NCBI RefSeq assembly: GCF_039907765.1
Contig: NZ_JARDJI010000016.1
Location: forward strand, 1 to 64,000
DNA: 64,000 nucleotides
Direction: 5' to 3'
Source: Aminobacter sp039907765
GTDB lineage: Bacteria; Pseudomonadota; Alphaproteobacteria; Rhizobiales; Rhizobiaceae
The notes under the pieces were generated by a model. The model was not told the origin of the DNA. It was given only the letters and a program-made list of their open reading frames with translations, and did not search any database. This document shows, one piece after another, positions 32,993 to 42,201 of this stretch. Position numbers and translations under genes: made by a program. Numbering within the stretch: the first letter of the stretch is position 1; every line of letters starts with the position of its first letter.

Positions 32993-34237
32993 CTATTTCT
33001 TGTAGGAAACGCGCCAGAGGTCCTGCCAATCCTGGCGCGCGTCCCAATCTTCCAGCGCCGTCGCGGCGTCGTACTGCTGCAGCCTATCCAGCACCTTGCC
33101 GATGCCCGAGGGCTCGTCCGCCGGCAGGCCGATGTCGGGGTTGGTCGGCAGCTTGCCGTCCTTGACCTGCGGCGCGATGCCCTCCTCGGTCAGGATGTAG
33201 CGGATGAACAGCTTCGACGCGTTCGGGCTCTTGGTGCCGGTGGCGATCAGCCCGAGCTTGACATAGGTCCAGCCCGGCCACGGCAGCATGTTCTCGCACA
33301 GGCCGAGCTTGTAGCCCTTGTCGGCGTTGTCGCGGAACTTGGCCGAGCTCATCAGCCCGAAGAACGGCTCCTTCTGGCCGGGCGCACCCACGGCTTCCGA
33401 GATCGCGTCGTCGGCGTCCGCAAGCAGCGGCGAATTGCCGGCGAATGCCTTCACCCAGGCCGCCGTGGCACTGTCCTCGCCGACGTCCAGGTCCTTGCCG
33501 AAATTCGCCTTGTAGGCTTCCTTCATCTTGGCGTCGTCATGCGTCGCGGTCTGGTTGAACCAGTCGGGATAGGTGCCCTTCGACAGCGGGTCGTAGAAGG
33601 CGACCTTGCCCTTCCATTTCGGTTCGGTCAGCTCCCAAAGGTTCTTCACCGGGCAGGAATCATAGACTTCCGTGTTGTAGGCCCAGATGGCCGCATTGGT
33701 GGTGACCGCCAGCGGATCCTGGAACTTGGCCGGGATCTTGTCGGCCATGTCCGGCGGCAGCCAGCTCTCGACGAATTTCTGCGGCAAAAGCTGCGCCAGG
33801 CCCGCGGGCGCGTCGGTGATCAGAACCACGTCGCCCTTGACGTTCTTGGCCTGCCCCTCGCGCACGATCATCTCGAGCTGGGCGCTGGCCGAGACCTTGA
33901 TGCCGGTCGCCTGCACGCCGTACTTCTTGGTGAAGTTCTCGGCCATCTCGACGATCTTGCCGGTGCTGTCGTAGATGTTGATCGGCGCTTCCTTCTTCGC
34001 CGCCGCCACCAGCGCGTCGAGGTCGAAGGCCTGGGTCCGCGCCGGGGTCGTCGACATCGCCAGCGCGGCCATGATGCCGGCTAAAGCAATTCCAGGAAAA
34101 GTGCGCAGCGGTTTTCCGTCCGGAATTGTGTCAAAACAAAGAGATAGAGCGTTTCCGCGATTCGAAGAAAAGCGGAAACGCTCTAGTGCTGTGGCCGAGA
34201 ATGCACTGTTCCTGCTCGTTCCAAACGCCGGTTTCAT
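32993..34237 (-). CDS. ABC substrate-binding protein 2 with repeat in its signal peptide
   Basis: A 414-residue binding protein, a close paralogue of the next gene upstream (shared KKYGxQATG, EGQAKNV, FVESWLPPD, SCPVKN and the C-terminal DWDARQDWQDLWRV). Two Cys (SCPVKN and LGLCEN) match in both and may form a disulfide. GGGAGGGAAC lies just before ATG 34237, so the start is firm. The first 17 residues (MKPAFGTSRNSAFSATA) and the later LAGIMAALAMSTTPARTQA together look like one signal peptide, split by 34 codons that come from a RIME-like repeat. Export efficiency may be reduced. Confidence 0.85.
   Translation of the reverse strand: MKPAFGTSRNSAFSATALERFRFSSNRGNALSLCFDTIPDGKPLRTFPGIALAGIMAALAMSTTPARTQAFDLDALVAAAKKEAPINIYDSTGKIVEMAENFTKKYGVQATGIKVSASAQLEMIVREGQAKNVKGDVVLITDAPAGLAQLLPQKFVESWLPPDMADKIPAKFQDPLAVTTNAAIWAYNTEVYDSCPVKNLWELTEPKWKGKVAFYDPLSKGTYPDWFNQTATHDDAKMKEAYKANFGKDLDVGEDSATAAWVKAFAGNSPLLADADDAISEAVGAPGQKEPFFGLMSSAKFRDNADKGYKLGLCENMLPWPGWTYVKLGLIATGTKSPNASKLFIRYILTEEGIAPQVKDGKLPTNPDIGLPADEPSGIGKVLDRLQQYDAATALEDWDARQDWQDLWRVSYKK
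34081..34185. repeat. RIME-like palindromic repeat inserted in a coding signal peptide
   Basis: About 102 bp with two palindromes: AGAGCGTTTCCGC and its exact complement around a 13-bp loop, and CAATTCC...GGAATTG nested with GGAAAA...TTTTCC. The sequence matches my recollection of mosaic intergenic repeats common in rhizobia. CTA occurs at both edges (34081-34083 and 34183-34185) and may be a target duplication. Its length adds 34 codons without shifting the frame. Confidence 0.7.
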
Positions 34238-34266
34238 CGTTCCCTCCCGTAAAAATCCGGCTGAAA

Positions 34267-34292
34267 CGCGCCCGGCGGCACTGCCGGGCGCG
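34267..34292 (-). terminator. Hairpin between the two binding-protein genes
   Basis: A perfect 10-bp stem (CGCGCCCGGC and its complement around GGCACT) is followed on the minus strand by TTTCAGCCGGATTTTT. It is probably a partial terminator or a message-stabilising hairpin. Confidence 0.5.
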
Positions 34293-34304
34293 GCAATGGC
34301 AAGC

Positions 34305-35441
34305 CTATTTCTTGTAGTTGACGCGCCAGAGATCCTGCCAATCCTGGCGTGCGTCCCAGTCGTCCTGGGCCGTCGCCGAATCGTAGGTGAAGATCTGGTC
34401 GAGCGCCTTGCCGATGCCCGACGGCTCGTCGTCCGGCAGCTTGGCGTCGGTGTTGGTCGACATCTTGCCGTCCGCCGCCTGCGGGGCGATGCCTTCCTCG
34501 GTCATCAGGTAGTGGATGAACAGCTTCGCCGCGTTGGGGCTGTCGGTGCCCTTGGCGATGAAGCCGAGGCTCGGATACATCCAGCCGGCAAAGGGCTTGA
34601 GCCCGGTGCACAGGCCGAGCTTTGAGCCGACGTCCTTGTTGTTGCGGAACTTGGCCGAGCTGATCAGGCCGACGAACTGCTCCTTCTGGTCGGGCGCGCC
34701 GACCGCCTGCGCGGCCGCCTCGTCGGCGTCGGTGAGCAGCGGGCCGTTGGCCGCCAGCGCCTTGACCCAGGCGGCGGTGGCGCCTTCCTCGTCGGTCACC
34801 AGATCCTTGCCATAGTGCTCCTTGTAGGCGGCGGCCACCTTGTCGTCGGCATTGGTCGCCATCTGGTTGAACCAGTCGACATAGGACGCCTTGTTGAGCG
34901 GGTCCTGCATGGCGACCTTGCCCTTCCACTTCACCTCCGTCAGCTCCCAGATGTTCTTCACCGGGCAGCTCTCGTTGAGCTGGGTGTTGTAGGCGAAGAC
35001 ATTGGCCTCGTTGGAGATGGTGAGCGGGTTCTGGTACTTGGCCGGGATCTTGTCGGCGAGATCCGGCGGCAGCCAGCTCTCGACGAAGCCCTGCGGCACC
35101 AGCTGCGCCACGCCCGCCGGCACGTCGCTGATCTGGATCACGTCGCCCTGCACGTTCTTGGCCTGGCCCTCGCGGATCACCATTTCGAGCTGAGCCGCGG
35201 CATTGGCCTTGGTGCCGGTCGCCTGGATGCCGTACTTCTTGGTGAAGTTCTCCGCCTGCTTCACGATCTTGCCCGTGCTCGAATAGACGTTGATCGGCGG
35301 CTCCTTCTTTGCCGCCTCGATCAGCGCATTCAGGTCGAACTTCTCCTGCGCCCCGGCCTCGCCGGCGAACAGGCCGGCAACGAGCGCCAGCGCCGAAGCC
35401 GCCATCCCTTTCGCTACCTTCTTCTCGAACAGTCCAGTCAT
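34305..35441 (-). CDS. ABC substrate-binding protein 1, FbpA/AfuA class
   Basis: A 378-residue periplasmic binding protein. The signal peptide MTGLFEKKVAKGMAASALAL ends near EAGAQ|EKFD. The mature protein has the two-lobe solute-binding pattern (INVYSSTGKIVKQAENFTKKY; KWKGKVAMQDPLNKAS; YGKDLVTDEEGATAAWVKAL). It is the paralogue of binding protein 2 from an evident tandem duplication. It follows the ATPase gene by 94 bp. The class includes carriers of iron, hexose phosphates and aminoethylphosphonate. Context with phosphatases favours an organophosphate. Confidence 0.86.
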   Translation of the reverse strand: MTGLFEKKVAKGMAASALALVAGLFAGEAGAQEKFDLNALIEAAKKEPPINVYSSTGKIVKQAENFTKKYGIQATGTKANAAAQLEMVIREGQAKNVQGDVIQISDVPAGVAQLVPQGFVESWLPPDLADKIPAKYQNPLTISNEANVFAYNTQLNESCPVKNIWELTEVKWKGKVAMQDPLNKASYVDWFNQMATNADDKVAAAYKEHYGKDLVTDEEGATAAWVKALAANGPLLTDADEAAAQAVGAPDQKEQFVGLISSAKFRNNKDVGSKLGLCTGLKPFAGWMYPSLGFIAKGTDSPNAAKLFIHYLMTEEGIAPQAADGKMSTNTDAKLPDDEPSGIGKALDQIFTYDSATAQDDWDARQDWQDLWRVNYKK

Positions 35442-35535
35442 TCTCTCCTCCCTGTGTAGGACCGCCTGGCATCGGCGGCCCTGGTTTCCCCGTCGTCTCT
35501 TGTCTTGCGCGCCGCTGCCCTCGCCGCGTTCCTCC

Positions 35536-36666
<1,131 letters not shown>

Positions 36667-36667
36667 G

Positions 36668-38527
36668 TCAGTTCCCCAGTCCTTGGGCGAGATTGGTCTT
36701 GGTCAGCTTCTGGCCGAGCAGCGCGCCGAAATAGGCGAGGCCGGCGATGATCAGCACGACGGCGTTGGCGGCCTGCGTGTAGTTGTAGTCGACCAGCCTG
36801 AGCGAATAGGTGGTCAGCACGTCGGTCGACGGTACCGCCAGCACCACGAACAGGCTGAGCCCCTTGATGCCGGAGATGAAGGGCAGCAGCACGCCGGTCG
36901 TCAGCGATCCCTTCTGGATCGGGATGACGATCGAGGTCATGCGGCGGAACCAGCCGGCGCCGGCGATCTGTGCTGCCTCCTCCGGCTCCTTGCCGAGCTG
37001 CATCATGGCGGCGATGCCGGCGCGCGAGGCATAGGGCATCTGGTCGGCGATCAGCGCCAGCATCAGGATCAGCGTCGTGCCATAGAGAGCCGGGATCGGC
37101 CCGCGCGGCACGGCGAACAGCGACAGGTAGGCGGCCGCGAACGCGATGCCGGGCACCAGATAGGGCAGGAACGTCACCTGGCGCAGGAAGGTGCCGAGCG
37201 GCTTCACCGGCGTGCGCGCCACCACATAGCCCACCAGCAGTCCGAGCAGGCCTGAGACCAGGGAGGCCATGCCGACGATGCGCAGGCTGTTCCAGGCGGC
37301 GTTCCACAAATCCGGGCTGAGCAGGATGCCGGTCTGCAGCGCCACCGTGTTGAGGTCGGTGCCTATCCAGTAGTCGAGCGTGAAGTTGTCGAAGGTGAAC
37401 TTGGCCGGCACCCGCATCACCGTGGACAGCATCAGCGTCATCAGCGGCAGCCCGACGCTCAACAGGAACATCAGCGCGGCAAAACCGGTCGCGGGCAAGC
37501 GCATGATGCCGAGCGGGCTCAGTCGGTTCATCGACCCCTTGGAACCGATGGTGACGAAGCGGCGCGCCTCCTTCATCAGCCATGCGTCGATGGTGATGGT
37601 GATGATGCCGATCAGCATGATCGAGCCGGCGAGCACGGCGCCCACGCCGACCTGGCGCGAGGCGATGTTCTGGTAGAGCGAGGTCGCCAGCACGTCGAAA
37701 TTGACCGGCAGGCCGAGCACGTAGGGAACGCCGAACTCGCCGAGGCTCTTGGCGAAGATCAGCACCATCGCCGACATCAGCGACGGACGCATCAGCGGCA
37801 TGATGATCTTGGTCGCCACCGTCAGCCGGCCGGCACCCAGGATGCGGGCGGAATCCTCGAGCTGCGAGTCGAACCGGCGCAGCGCGTTGCCGAAGAGCAG
37901 GATGACGAAGGGCGAGTAGTGCAGCGCCAGGATGATGGTCACCGGCACCTGGCCGTAGGCCAGCCAGTCCGGCGGCGCGAAGCCGAGCGATTCCAGCCAG
38001 CCCGGCTGGCCGCCGACGGTGCGGTTCTTGAACAGCGTCGTCCAGGCCAGCGCGAAGGTCCAGGCCGGCAGCATGTAGGGCACGATCAGCGCAGTGGCGA
38101 ACCAGCGGCGGCCGAACATGTCGGTGCGGCTGAGCAGCCAGGCGAGCGTGCCGCCGACCAGCATCGACAGGGCGATCGCCCCCGCCGAGACGCTGAGCGT
38201 GTTGACCAGCGGCCCCCAGAACAGGTCGTAGGAGACGCGCGAGGCGAACACGCGCTCGAGGTAGTACCAGGTCAGCTCGCCGACATCCTGCTTGATGCGG
38301 CGCTCGTCGCCGAACTGGACGCGGGCCGCGTCCGACAGCATCGAGATGATCGGGACGACGATCAGATAGGCAAACAGGACCGCCGCCAGGAGGCCGATGG
38401 TCGTCGTCGGTTCGCGCAGCGCCACCTTGAGCCTGTAGCGCAGGCGCTGCGACCGGCTTGGCGCGGCAATCGACCGCCGACGTGCGGGCGCGGCGGCCGC
38501 AGCCGATGTCTCGGAAGTGCTCGCCAC
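36668..38527 (-). CDS. ABC transporter permease (two fused domains, third importer)
   Basis: A 619-residue inner-membrane permease with about twelve helices. The EAA loops are LEDSARILGAGRLTVATKIIMP and EEAAQIAGAGWFRRMTSIVIP. A disordered Ala/Arg-rich N terminus precedes the first helix (IGLLAAVLFAYLIVVPI). GTG 38527 is chosen because GAGG lies 8 bp upstream; GTG 38599 would add 24 residues but has no usable ribosome site. A short open frame with a strong ribosome site overlaps the region just upstream. First gene of the nine-gene minus-strand locus, behind operators C and D. Confidence 0.87.
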   Translation of the reverse strand: MASTSETSAAAAAPARRRSIAAPSRSQRLRYRLKVALREPTTTIGLLAAVLFAYLIVVPIISMLSDAARVQFGDERRIKQDVGELTWYYLERVFASRVSYDLFWGPLVNTLSVSAGAIALSMLVGGTLAWLLSRTDMFGRRWFATALIVPYMLPAWTFALAWTTLFKNRTVGGQPGWLESLGFAPPDWLAYGQVPVTIILALHYSPFVILLFGNALRRFDSQLEDSARILGAGRLTVATKIIMPLMRPSLMSAMVLIFAKSLGEFGVPYVLGLPVNFDVLATSLYQNIASRQVGVGAVLAGSIMLIGIITITIDAWLMKEARRFVTIGSKGSMNRLSPLGIMRLPATGFAALMFLLSVGLPLMTLMLSTVMRVPAKFTFDNFTLDYWIGTDLNTVALQTGILLSPDLWNAAWNSLRIVGMASLVSGLLGLLVGYVVARTPVKPLGTFLRQVTFLPYLVPGIAFAAAYLSLFAVPRGPIPALYGTTLILMLALIADQMPYASRAGIAAMMQLGKEPEEAAQIAGAGWFRRMTSIVIPIQKGSLTTGVLLPFISGIKGLSLFVVLAVPSTDVLTTYSLRLVDYNYTQAANAVVLIIAGLAYFGALLGQKLTKTNLAQGLGN

Positions 38528-38531
38528 CGGC

Positions 38532-38624
38532 CTAGCCTCGCGACGGGCGGCAGGAGCCGCGTGTGGCCGCGATGCAGCCGGCAGCCCGACAGGCTGCACG
38601 CCCTTCCCGTGATGGCACGTACAT
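38532..38624 (-). CDS. Upstream 30-codon open frame before the permease (candidate)
   Basis: ATG 38624 has a strong ribosome site (GGAGGGG, about 4 bp upstream) and encodes a 30-residue peptide starting MYVPSREGRAACRAAG, with three Cys and six Arg. It stops 4 bp before the GTG chosen for the permease. It could be a regulatory leader that feeds ribosomes to the permease, or the remnant of the true start after a frameshift. No independent support. Confidence 0.35.
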   Translation of the reverse strand: MYVPSREGRAACRAAGCIAATRGSCRPSRG

Positions 38625-38797
38625 GGTCCCCTCCTCTCATGCGCCCGGGCCCTGGGTCGCCAAGCGACCTTCGGCCCTGCTCACATCGCGCCCCTTGGCG
38701 CTCCGCCCCTCCTCCGGGCGGTCGGCGCGTAACCGCGCCTGTTGGCATATTCATTCCATTGCCGGCACGTCCGTGTCAATCACGTTTCGACAAAAAA

Positions 38798-38813
38798 TTG
38801 CACAGGCGTGCAA
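38798..38813 (-). promoter_or_regulatory. Operator C: TTGCAC-AGGC-GTGCAA
   Basis: Identical arms to operators A and B. It lies 18 bp upstream of a minus-strand TTGACA box and 101 bp from operator D. The pair could act by looping. It controls the permease end of the locus, by inference. Confidence 0.68.
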
Positions 38814-38898
38814 AACGATAGGAAATGTTTGAAATTGCCGTATCTTCAGTTTTCCGACTAAAGAGCTTGGCCGTATCCCGGTCGATCCTGCAGTTCTT

Positions 38899-38914
38899 GT
38901 GCACTGCCGTGCAA
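38899..38914 (-). promoter_or_regulatory. Operator D: GTGCAC-TGCC-GTGCAA
   Basis: One arm matches exactly and the other differs by one base from the sites at 26803, 31108 and 38798. Same 4-bp centre. Probably an auxiliary site. Confidence 0.55.
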
Positions 38915-38969
38915 ATAGAGCGACCGCCCGCTGGTCCCGCCTGTGAACCTCCTCCCGCGTACAAAGGAA

Positions 38970-39007
38970 AAGCGCCCGCCGCGAGCCGAGGGCTCGGACA
39001 GGCGCTT
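38970..39007 (-). terminator. Terminator of the L,D-transpeptidase gene
   Basis: AAGCGCC at 38970-38976 pairs with GGCGCTT at 39001-39007, with an inner GAGCC/GGCTC stem. TTTTCCTTTGT follows on the minus strand, 27 bp past the stop. Confidence 0.7.
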
Positions 39008-39034
39008 GCACGACAGCCCTATGGGCGTCGCGGA

Positions 39035-39496
39035 CTACCTTACGATGACGATGCTGGTGTTCTTCGGACCGAAGGTCTGGACCAGCTGGTAGAGATCGGC
39101 GGCGTTGTCGGGGTGCAGCCGCACGCATCCGTGCGAAGCCGGCCGGCCAAGGCGGCCGATCTGGTTGGTCGCATGCACCGCGTAGCCGCCCTTGAAGAAG
39201 ATGGAATGTGGCATGGGGGCATTGTCGTATTTGCGCGAATACCACATCTCGTGCATGCGCGTCGGCTTGAACGAACCGGTCGGCGTCACATAGCCCCGGC
39301 CCGCCGTCGAGACTTTCCACACATAGGCGACGCGTCCGTCGACCATCACATGCATCGTCTGCTGGCCGATCGACACGCGCGCAACGACCTGGCTTGCGGC
39401 CTGGGCCGCGCCCTGCCCCGCGCCGACGAGCAGTGACGCTCCGGTGATGGCCATCGCGACAAGATTGATAAGCTTCCCTTTCAGTTGGATTTTCAT
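39035..39496 (-). CDS. L,D-transpeptidase (YkuD domain), exported
   Basis: A 153-residue cell-wall enzyme. The signal peptide is MKIQLKGKLINLVAMAITGA onward, with cleavage near AAQAASQ. The catalytic stretch is HATNQIGRLGRPASHGCVRL, with the essential Cys in SHGCVR and the upstream His. Substrate-side YVTPTGSFKPTRMHEMWYS is typical of the family. It forms 3-3 cross-links in peptidoglycan or anchors proteins to it. At 153 residues it is near the minimal size. It is transcribed alone, with its own terminator. Confidence 0.9.
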   Translation of the reverse strand: MKIQLKGKLINLVAMAITGASLLVGAGQGAAQAASQVVARVSIGQQTMHVMVDGRVAYVWKVSTAGRGYVTPTGSFKPTRMHEMWYSRKYDNAPMPHSIFFKGGYAVHATNQIGRLGRPASHGCVRLHPDNAADLYQLVQTFGPKNTSIVIVR

Positions 39497-39840
39497 GGCA
39501 GCCCCCCAAGGCCGGTCTCGCCGGCCGGAATGTGTTTCGCAATGGGGCTTTTTTGCCAGAGCGGTGTTTCGATATAATTTCGTTTAGCAATCATTCTTGT
39601 TTCATTATTGTTTCTAAATACAGGCGATGCGATTTCACATCGCCACCCCTATATTGCGCCGCCTTCATCCCGGCGGCCGATTTGGAGCAAGACAAGCACG
39701 CTGCCGCCGATGTCTCAGGCTCACGGTGACGATCGAAACAACATTGAAACAATCGCAACCACCGGAGGGCTTTCGGCGGCATCTTCCCGATACAGCGGCA
39801 ACACAGATTGCTTGTGCGAAACGAACATAATGAAGGTTGG

Positions 39841-40008
39841 ATGGGCGGCGCAAAACGGTTGGCTGCGATCTGGTTCCTGCGGGTGGGCGTCGCTACGGCG
39901 ATTCTGACGGGAATCGGCATCCTGGCCGGCCAGGGCAACGCCATGGCGGCGGAATTGTCGGCGGGGTTTGCCCCGTCGGCCGGCGCCGGTCTCACCGCCA
40001 CGATGTGA
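39841..40008 (+). CDS. Possible small secreted protein
   Basis: A 55-residue frame with a signal-peptide-like N terminus (MGGAKRLAAIWFLRVGVATA, then an AMA|AE cleavage-like site) and about 15 mature residues rich in Ala/Gly. AAGG lies 5 bp upstream of the ATG. Family unknown. The hydrophobic profile is the only support. Confidence 0.35.
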   Translation: MGGAKRLAAIWFLRVGVATAILTGIGILAGQGNAMAAELSAGFAPSAGAGLTATM

Positions 40009-40106
40009 GTTTCGTCTGACTGCGTTGCCGCGGGGTCCATGGGCGTGGGCGGTCCGGTTTCGTACCGGCGGCGGTACGCAGAGTCTCGCGCGCTCTGCGC
40101 AGCGAG

Positions 40107-40156
40107 GATCGGGTACCCGCGCCGTCGAGGGCAGGTCAGCGGCGCGGGACCCGATC
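40107..40156. repeat. Large imperfect inverted repeat
   Basis: 17-bp arms (40107-40124 and 40140-40156) pair with a single bulged base around a 15-base loop. Another hairpin, GTACCG/CGGTAC, lies at 40062-40077. It could be a terminator-like RNA structure or the core of a small noncoding RNA. Confidence 0.5.
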
Positions 40157-40294
40157 AGTAGGATCGCTGGAGCATTTGCAGGCGGGCGGATCGTCTGCTT
40201 CGCACAAATGCGGCCAGGAATAACCGCTGGAGCGGCGGAACTGCATTCGTCCCGCCGCCCTAGAATGAACCGCAAGCCAGGACGGGGCGGAACC

Positions 40295-40453
40295 ATGAAC
40301 AGGAATCGCGCGGCATCGGTACTTTCGGCCCTGCTCTATGCCCAGGGCCTGCTCGGGTTCGCGGGCGCGGCCAGCGTCGTCCTCAAGGACGGAGCCGACA
40401 CCGGACCGGTCCTCCAGAGGGCAGCACCCGCGCCGTCGACCTTCGGTCGTTGA
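40295..40453 (+). CDS. Possible small exported protein
   Basis: A 52-residue frame beginning MNRNRAASVLSALLYAQGLL, with a hydrophobic core and GAA|S cleavage-like site. GGGGCGG lies upstream of the ATG. The rest is a short Pro/Ala tail. No family recognised; it ends 23 bp from the convergent response-regulator gene. Confidence 0.3.
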   Translation: MNRNRAASVLSALLYAQGLLGFAGAASVVLKDGADTGPVLQRAAPAPSTFGR

Positions 40454-40475
40454 CGCCTTGGACAACAGGGCGCCA

Positions 40476-41192
40476 TCACTCCTGGTTTTCGGATGGCTCC
40501 GGCCTGCGCGGTGGCGCGCCGGCGGGCGGATCGAACCTGTAGCCGGCTCCGCGGATGGTGATGATGCTTTCCGTGTCGAGCTTGCGGCGCAGGCGCACGA
40601 TGCGCGAATCGATCGAGCGGTCGAAGGCGTCGGCGTTTTCGGCCGGCGCCGCCGCCATGATGTCGTCGCGGGTGAGCACCTTGCGCGGTCGCGACAGGAA
40701 CAGCTTGAGCAGGGCGATCTGGCCAGGCGACAGCTGCTCCTCCTCGCCGGAGGCGTGCATCACCAGCGCCGAGCGCAGGTCGACGGTCGAGTTCTCCAGC
40801 ACCACCAGTTCCTGCGTGCCGCGTCCCCGGCGCGCGAGAAGGCCGCCGATGCGCGCGGCGAGCTCCCTCACATTGATGGGGCTCTCCACGACGTCGGCGG
40901 CCCCCAGTTCCAGCCCCAGCACCTTGTCGACCAGTTCGGTCGGGCGGCAGATCAGCACGAAGGCGGGCCCGCTTTGGCCGCCGAACGTGCGCAGGAGGTC
41001 CCGCCCCTCGGCCGGCGTCAGGCCGTCGCCCACCACCACGACGTCCAGCCCCTTGGCCGAGAGCAGCGATTCCGCCTCCCACAGCCGCCGCGCCGTGCGC
41101 ACGTCGTGGCCGCGCCGGTCGAGGTGATCGGCGAGGTCGGAGGCGACGACCTCCGCGATGGCAACGAGCGCTACGACCGATCTTCCAGCCAT
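40476..41192 (-). CDS. OmpR-like response regulator with degenerate receiver
   Basis: A 238-residue protein. The C-terminal winged helix is normal (LSPGQIALLKLFLSRPRKVL; FDRSIDSRIVRLRRKLD; TIRGAGYRF). The N-terminal receiver is altered: the paired acidic residues that bind Mg2+ are replaced (VVALVAIAEVV) and the conserved Lys before Pro is Ser (VESPINVREL). An Asp in VVVGDGLTP may align with the phosphorylation site. It is therefore likely to be controlled without normal phosphorylation. It diverges from a response regulator/hybrid kinase pair. Confidence 0.85.
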   Translation of the reverse strand: MAGRSVVALVAIAEVVASDLADHLDRRGHDVRTARRLWEAESLLSAKGLDVVVVGDGLTPAEGRDLLRTFGGQSGPAFVLICRPTELVDKVLGLELGAADVVESPINVRELAARIGGLLARRGRGTQELVVLENSTVDLRSALVMHASGEEEQLSPGQIALLKLFLSRPRKVLTRDDIMAAAPAENADAFDRSIDSRIVRLRRKLDTESIITIRGAGYRFDPPAGAPPRRPEPSENQE

Positions 41193-41391
41193 GAGGTCAT
41201 CCGGGACTTCAACATCAGTGGAGTCATTGCCTGCCGCAGCGGCCTCGTCGGCGCTTGCAGGGGCAAGAAGATGCCGCGCGACGCACTCGGCCGGGGATGG
41301 GTCCCCGAACGCGCCGCCCGAAGCTTTCGCTCGTCCCTAGCGAGCCGCCCTTCCGTTAGCAACTGCCCACGCCAAATCATCACTGGACATC

Positions 41392-42171
41392 ATGTTTATA
41401 CCCAATCTACTTTCCGCCGGTAGCGGAGGCGAGACGAAACTGCGCGCTCGGATAGTCATTGTCGAAGACGAGCCCGACCTGAGGGATGCCGTCGCCGAAT
41501 ATCTCGGCGCGAACGGTTTCGACGTGACCGCCGTCGAGGACGCCGCCGCCCTGCGCGCCCTCATCGACACCGAATCCTTCCACCTCGCGATCCTCGACAT
41601 CGCCATGCCCGGCGAGGACGGACTGTCGCTCGGGCGCTGGCTGCGCGCCAGGATGCCGATCGGCATCATCTACGCCACCGCCGCCGGCACCGCGCTCGAC
41701 CGCATCGTCGGCCTGGAGCTGGGCGCCGACGACTACATGGTCAAGCCCTACGAGCTGCGCGAACTGCTTGCCCGCGTGCGCAGCGTGCTGCGCCGCGTGC
41801 CGCAGCCCGAAAGCTTCCGCCAGGCATTGCAGGCCGCGCAACAGCCGCGCCGCACCATCGCCTTCGGCCCGTTCCACGCCGACCTCGACGGCCGCCTGGT
41901 GACCGGCAACGGCGGCACCGTCGTCGACATGGCCAAGAGCGAGTTCGACATGCTCGAGGTCTTCCTGACCCGGCCCAACCGGCTGCTCAGCCGCACCATC
42001 ATCTCGGAGGCCATCGGTTTCGCCGAGGACCCGGAATCCTCGCGCGCCGTCGACATCCGCATCATGCGGCTCAGGAAGAAGATCGAGGACGACCCGTCGA
42101 ACCCGAAGTTTTTGCGCACCGTGCGCGGCGAAGGCTATATCTTTTCGCTGCCCGGCAGCGAAGCCAGCTGA
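41392..42171 (+). CDS. OmpR-family response regulator
   Basis: A 259-residue two-component regulator. The receiver has VEDEPDLRD (acidic pocket), ILDIAMPGEDG (phospho-Asp69) and MVKPYELRELLARV (Lys). The C terminus is a winged helix (MAKSEFDMLEVFLTRPNRLLSR; VDIRIMRLRKKIEDDP; RTVRGEGYIF). The first 18 residues (MFIPNLLSAGSGGE) are unusual and ATG 41392 has a weak ribosome site, so translation may begin slightly later. It stands 30 bp before the hybrid kinase, its likely partner. Confidence 0.9.
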   Translation: MFIPNLLSAGSGGETKLRARIVIVEDEPDLRDAVAEYLGANGFDVTAVEDAAALRALIDTESFHLAILDIAMPGEDGLSLGRWLRARMPIGIIYATAAGTALDRIVGLELGADDYMVKPYELRELLARVRSVLRRVPQPESFRQALQAAQQPRRTIAFGPFHADLDGRLVTGNGGTVVDMAKSEFDMLEVFLTRPNRLLSRTIISEAIGFAEDPESSRAVDIRIMRLRKKIEDDPSNPKFLRTVRGEGYIFSLPGSEAS

Positions 42172-42201
42172 CGCAGGCCGAGGTTCCGTCAGGATTCCGC
42201 A

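Larger units (their letters stand above)
38625..39034. other. Intergenic region with operators and terminator
   Basis: 410 bp, AT-richer than its surroundings. It holds a TTGACA box for the minus strand (38774-38779), operators C and D, and the L,D-transpeptidase terminator at 38970-39007. No gene is supported. Confidence 0.6.
39497..40475. other. 979-bp region with only doubtful small genes
   Basis: The first 340 bp are AT-rich and hold the transpeptidase promoter region. Two possible small secreted proteins (39841 and 40295) and a large imperfect hairpin (40107-40156) follow. No known family is recognised in it. Confidence 0.5.
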
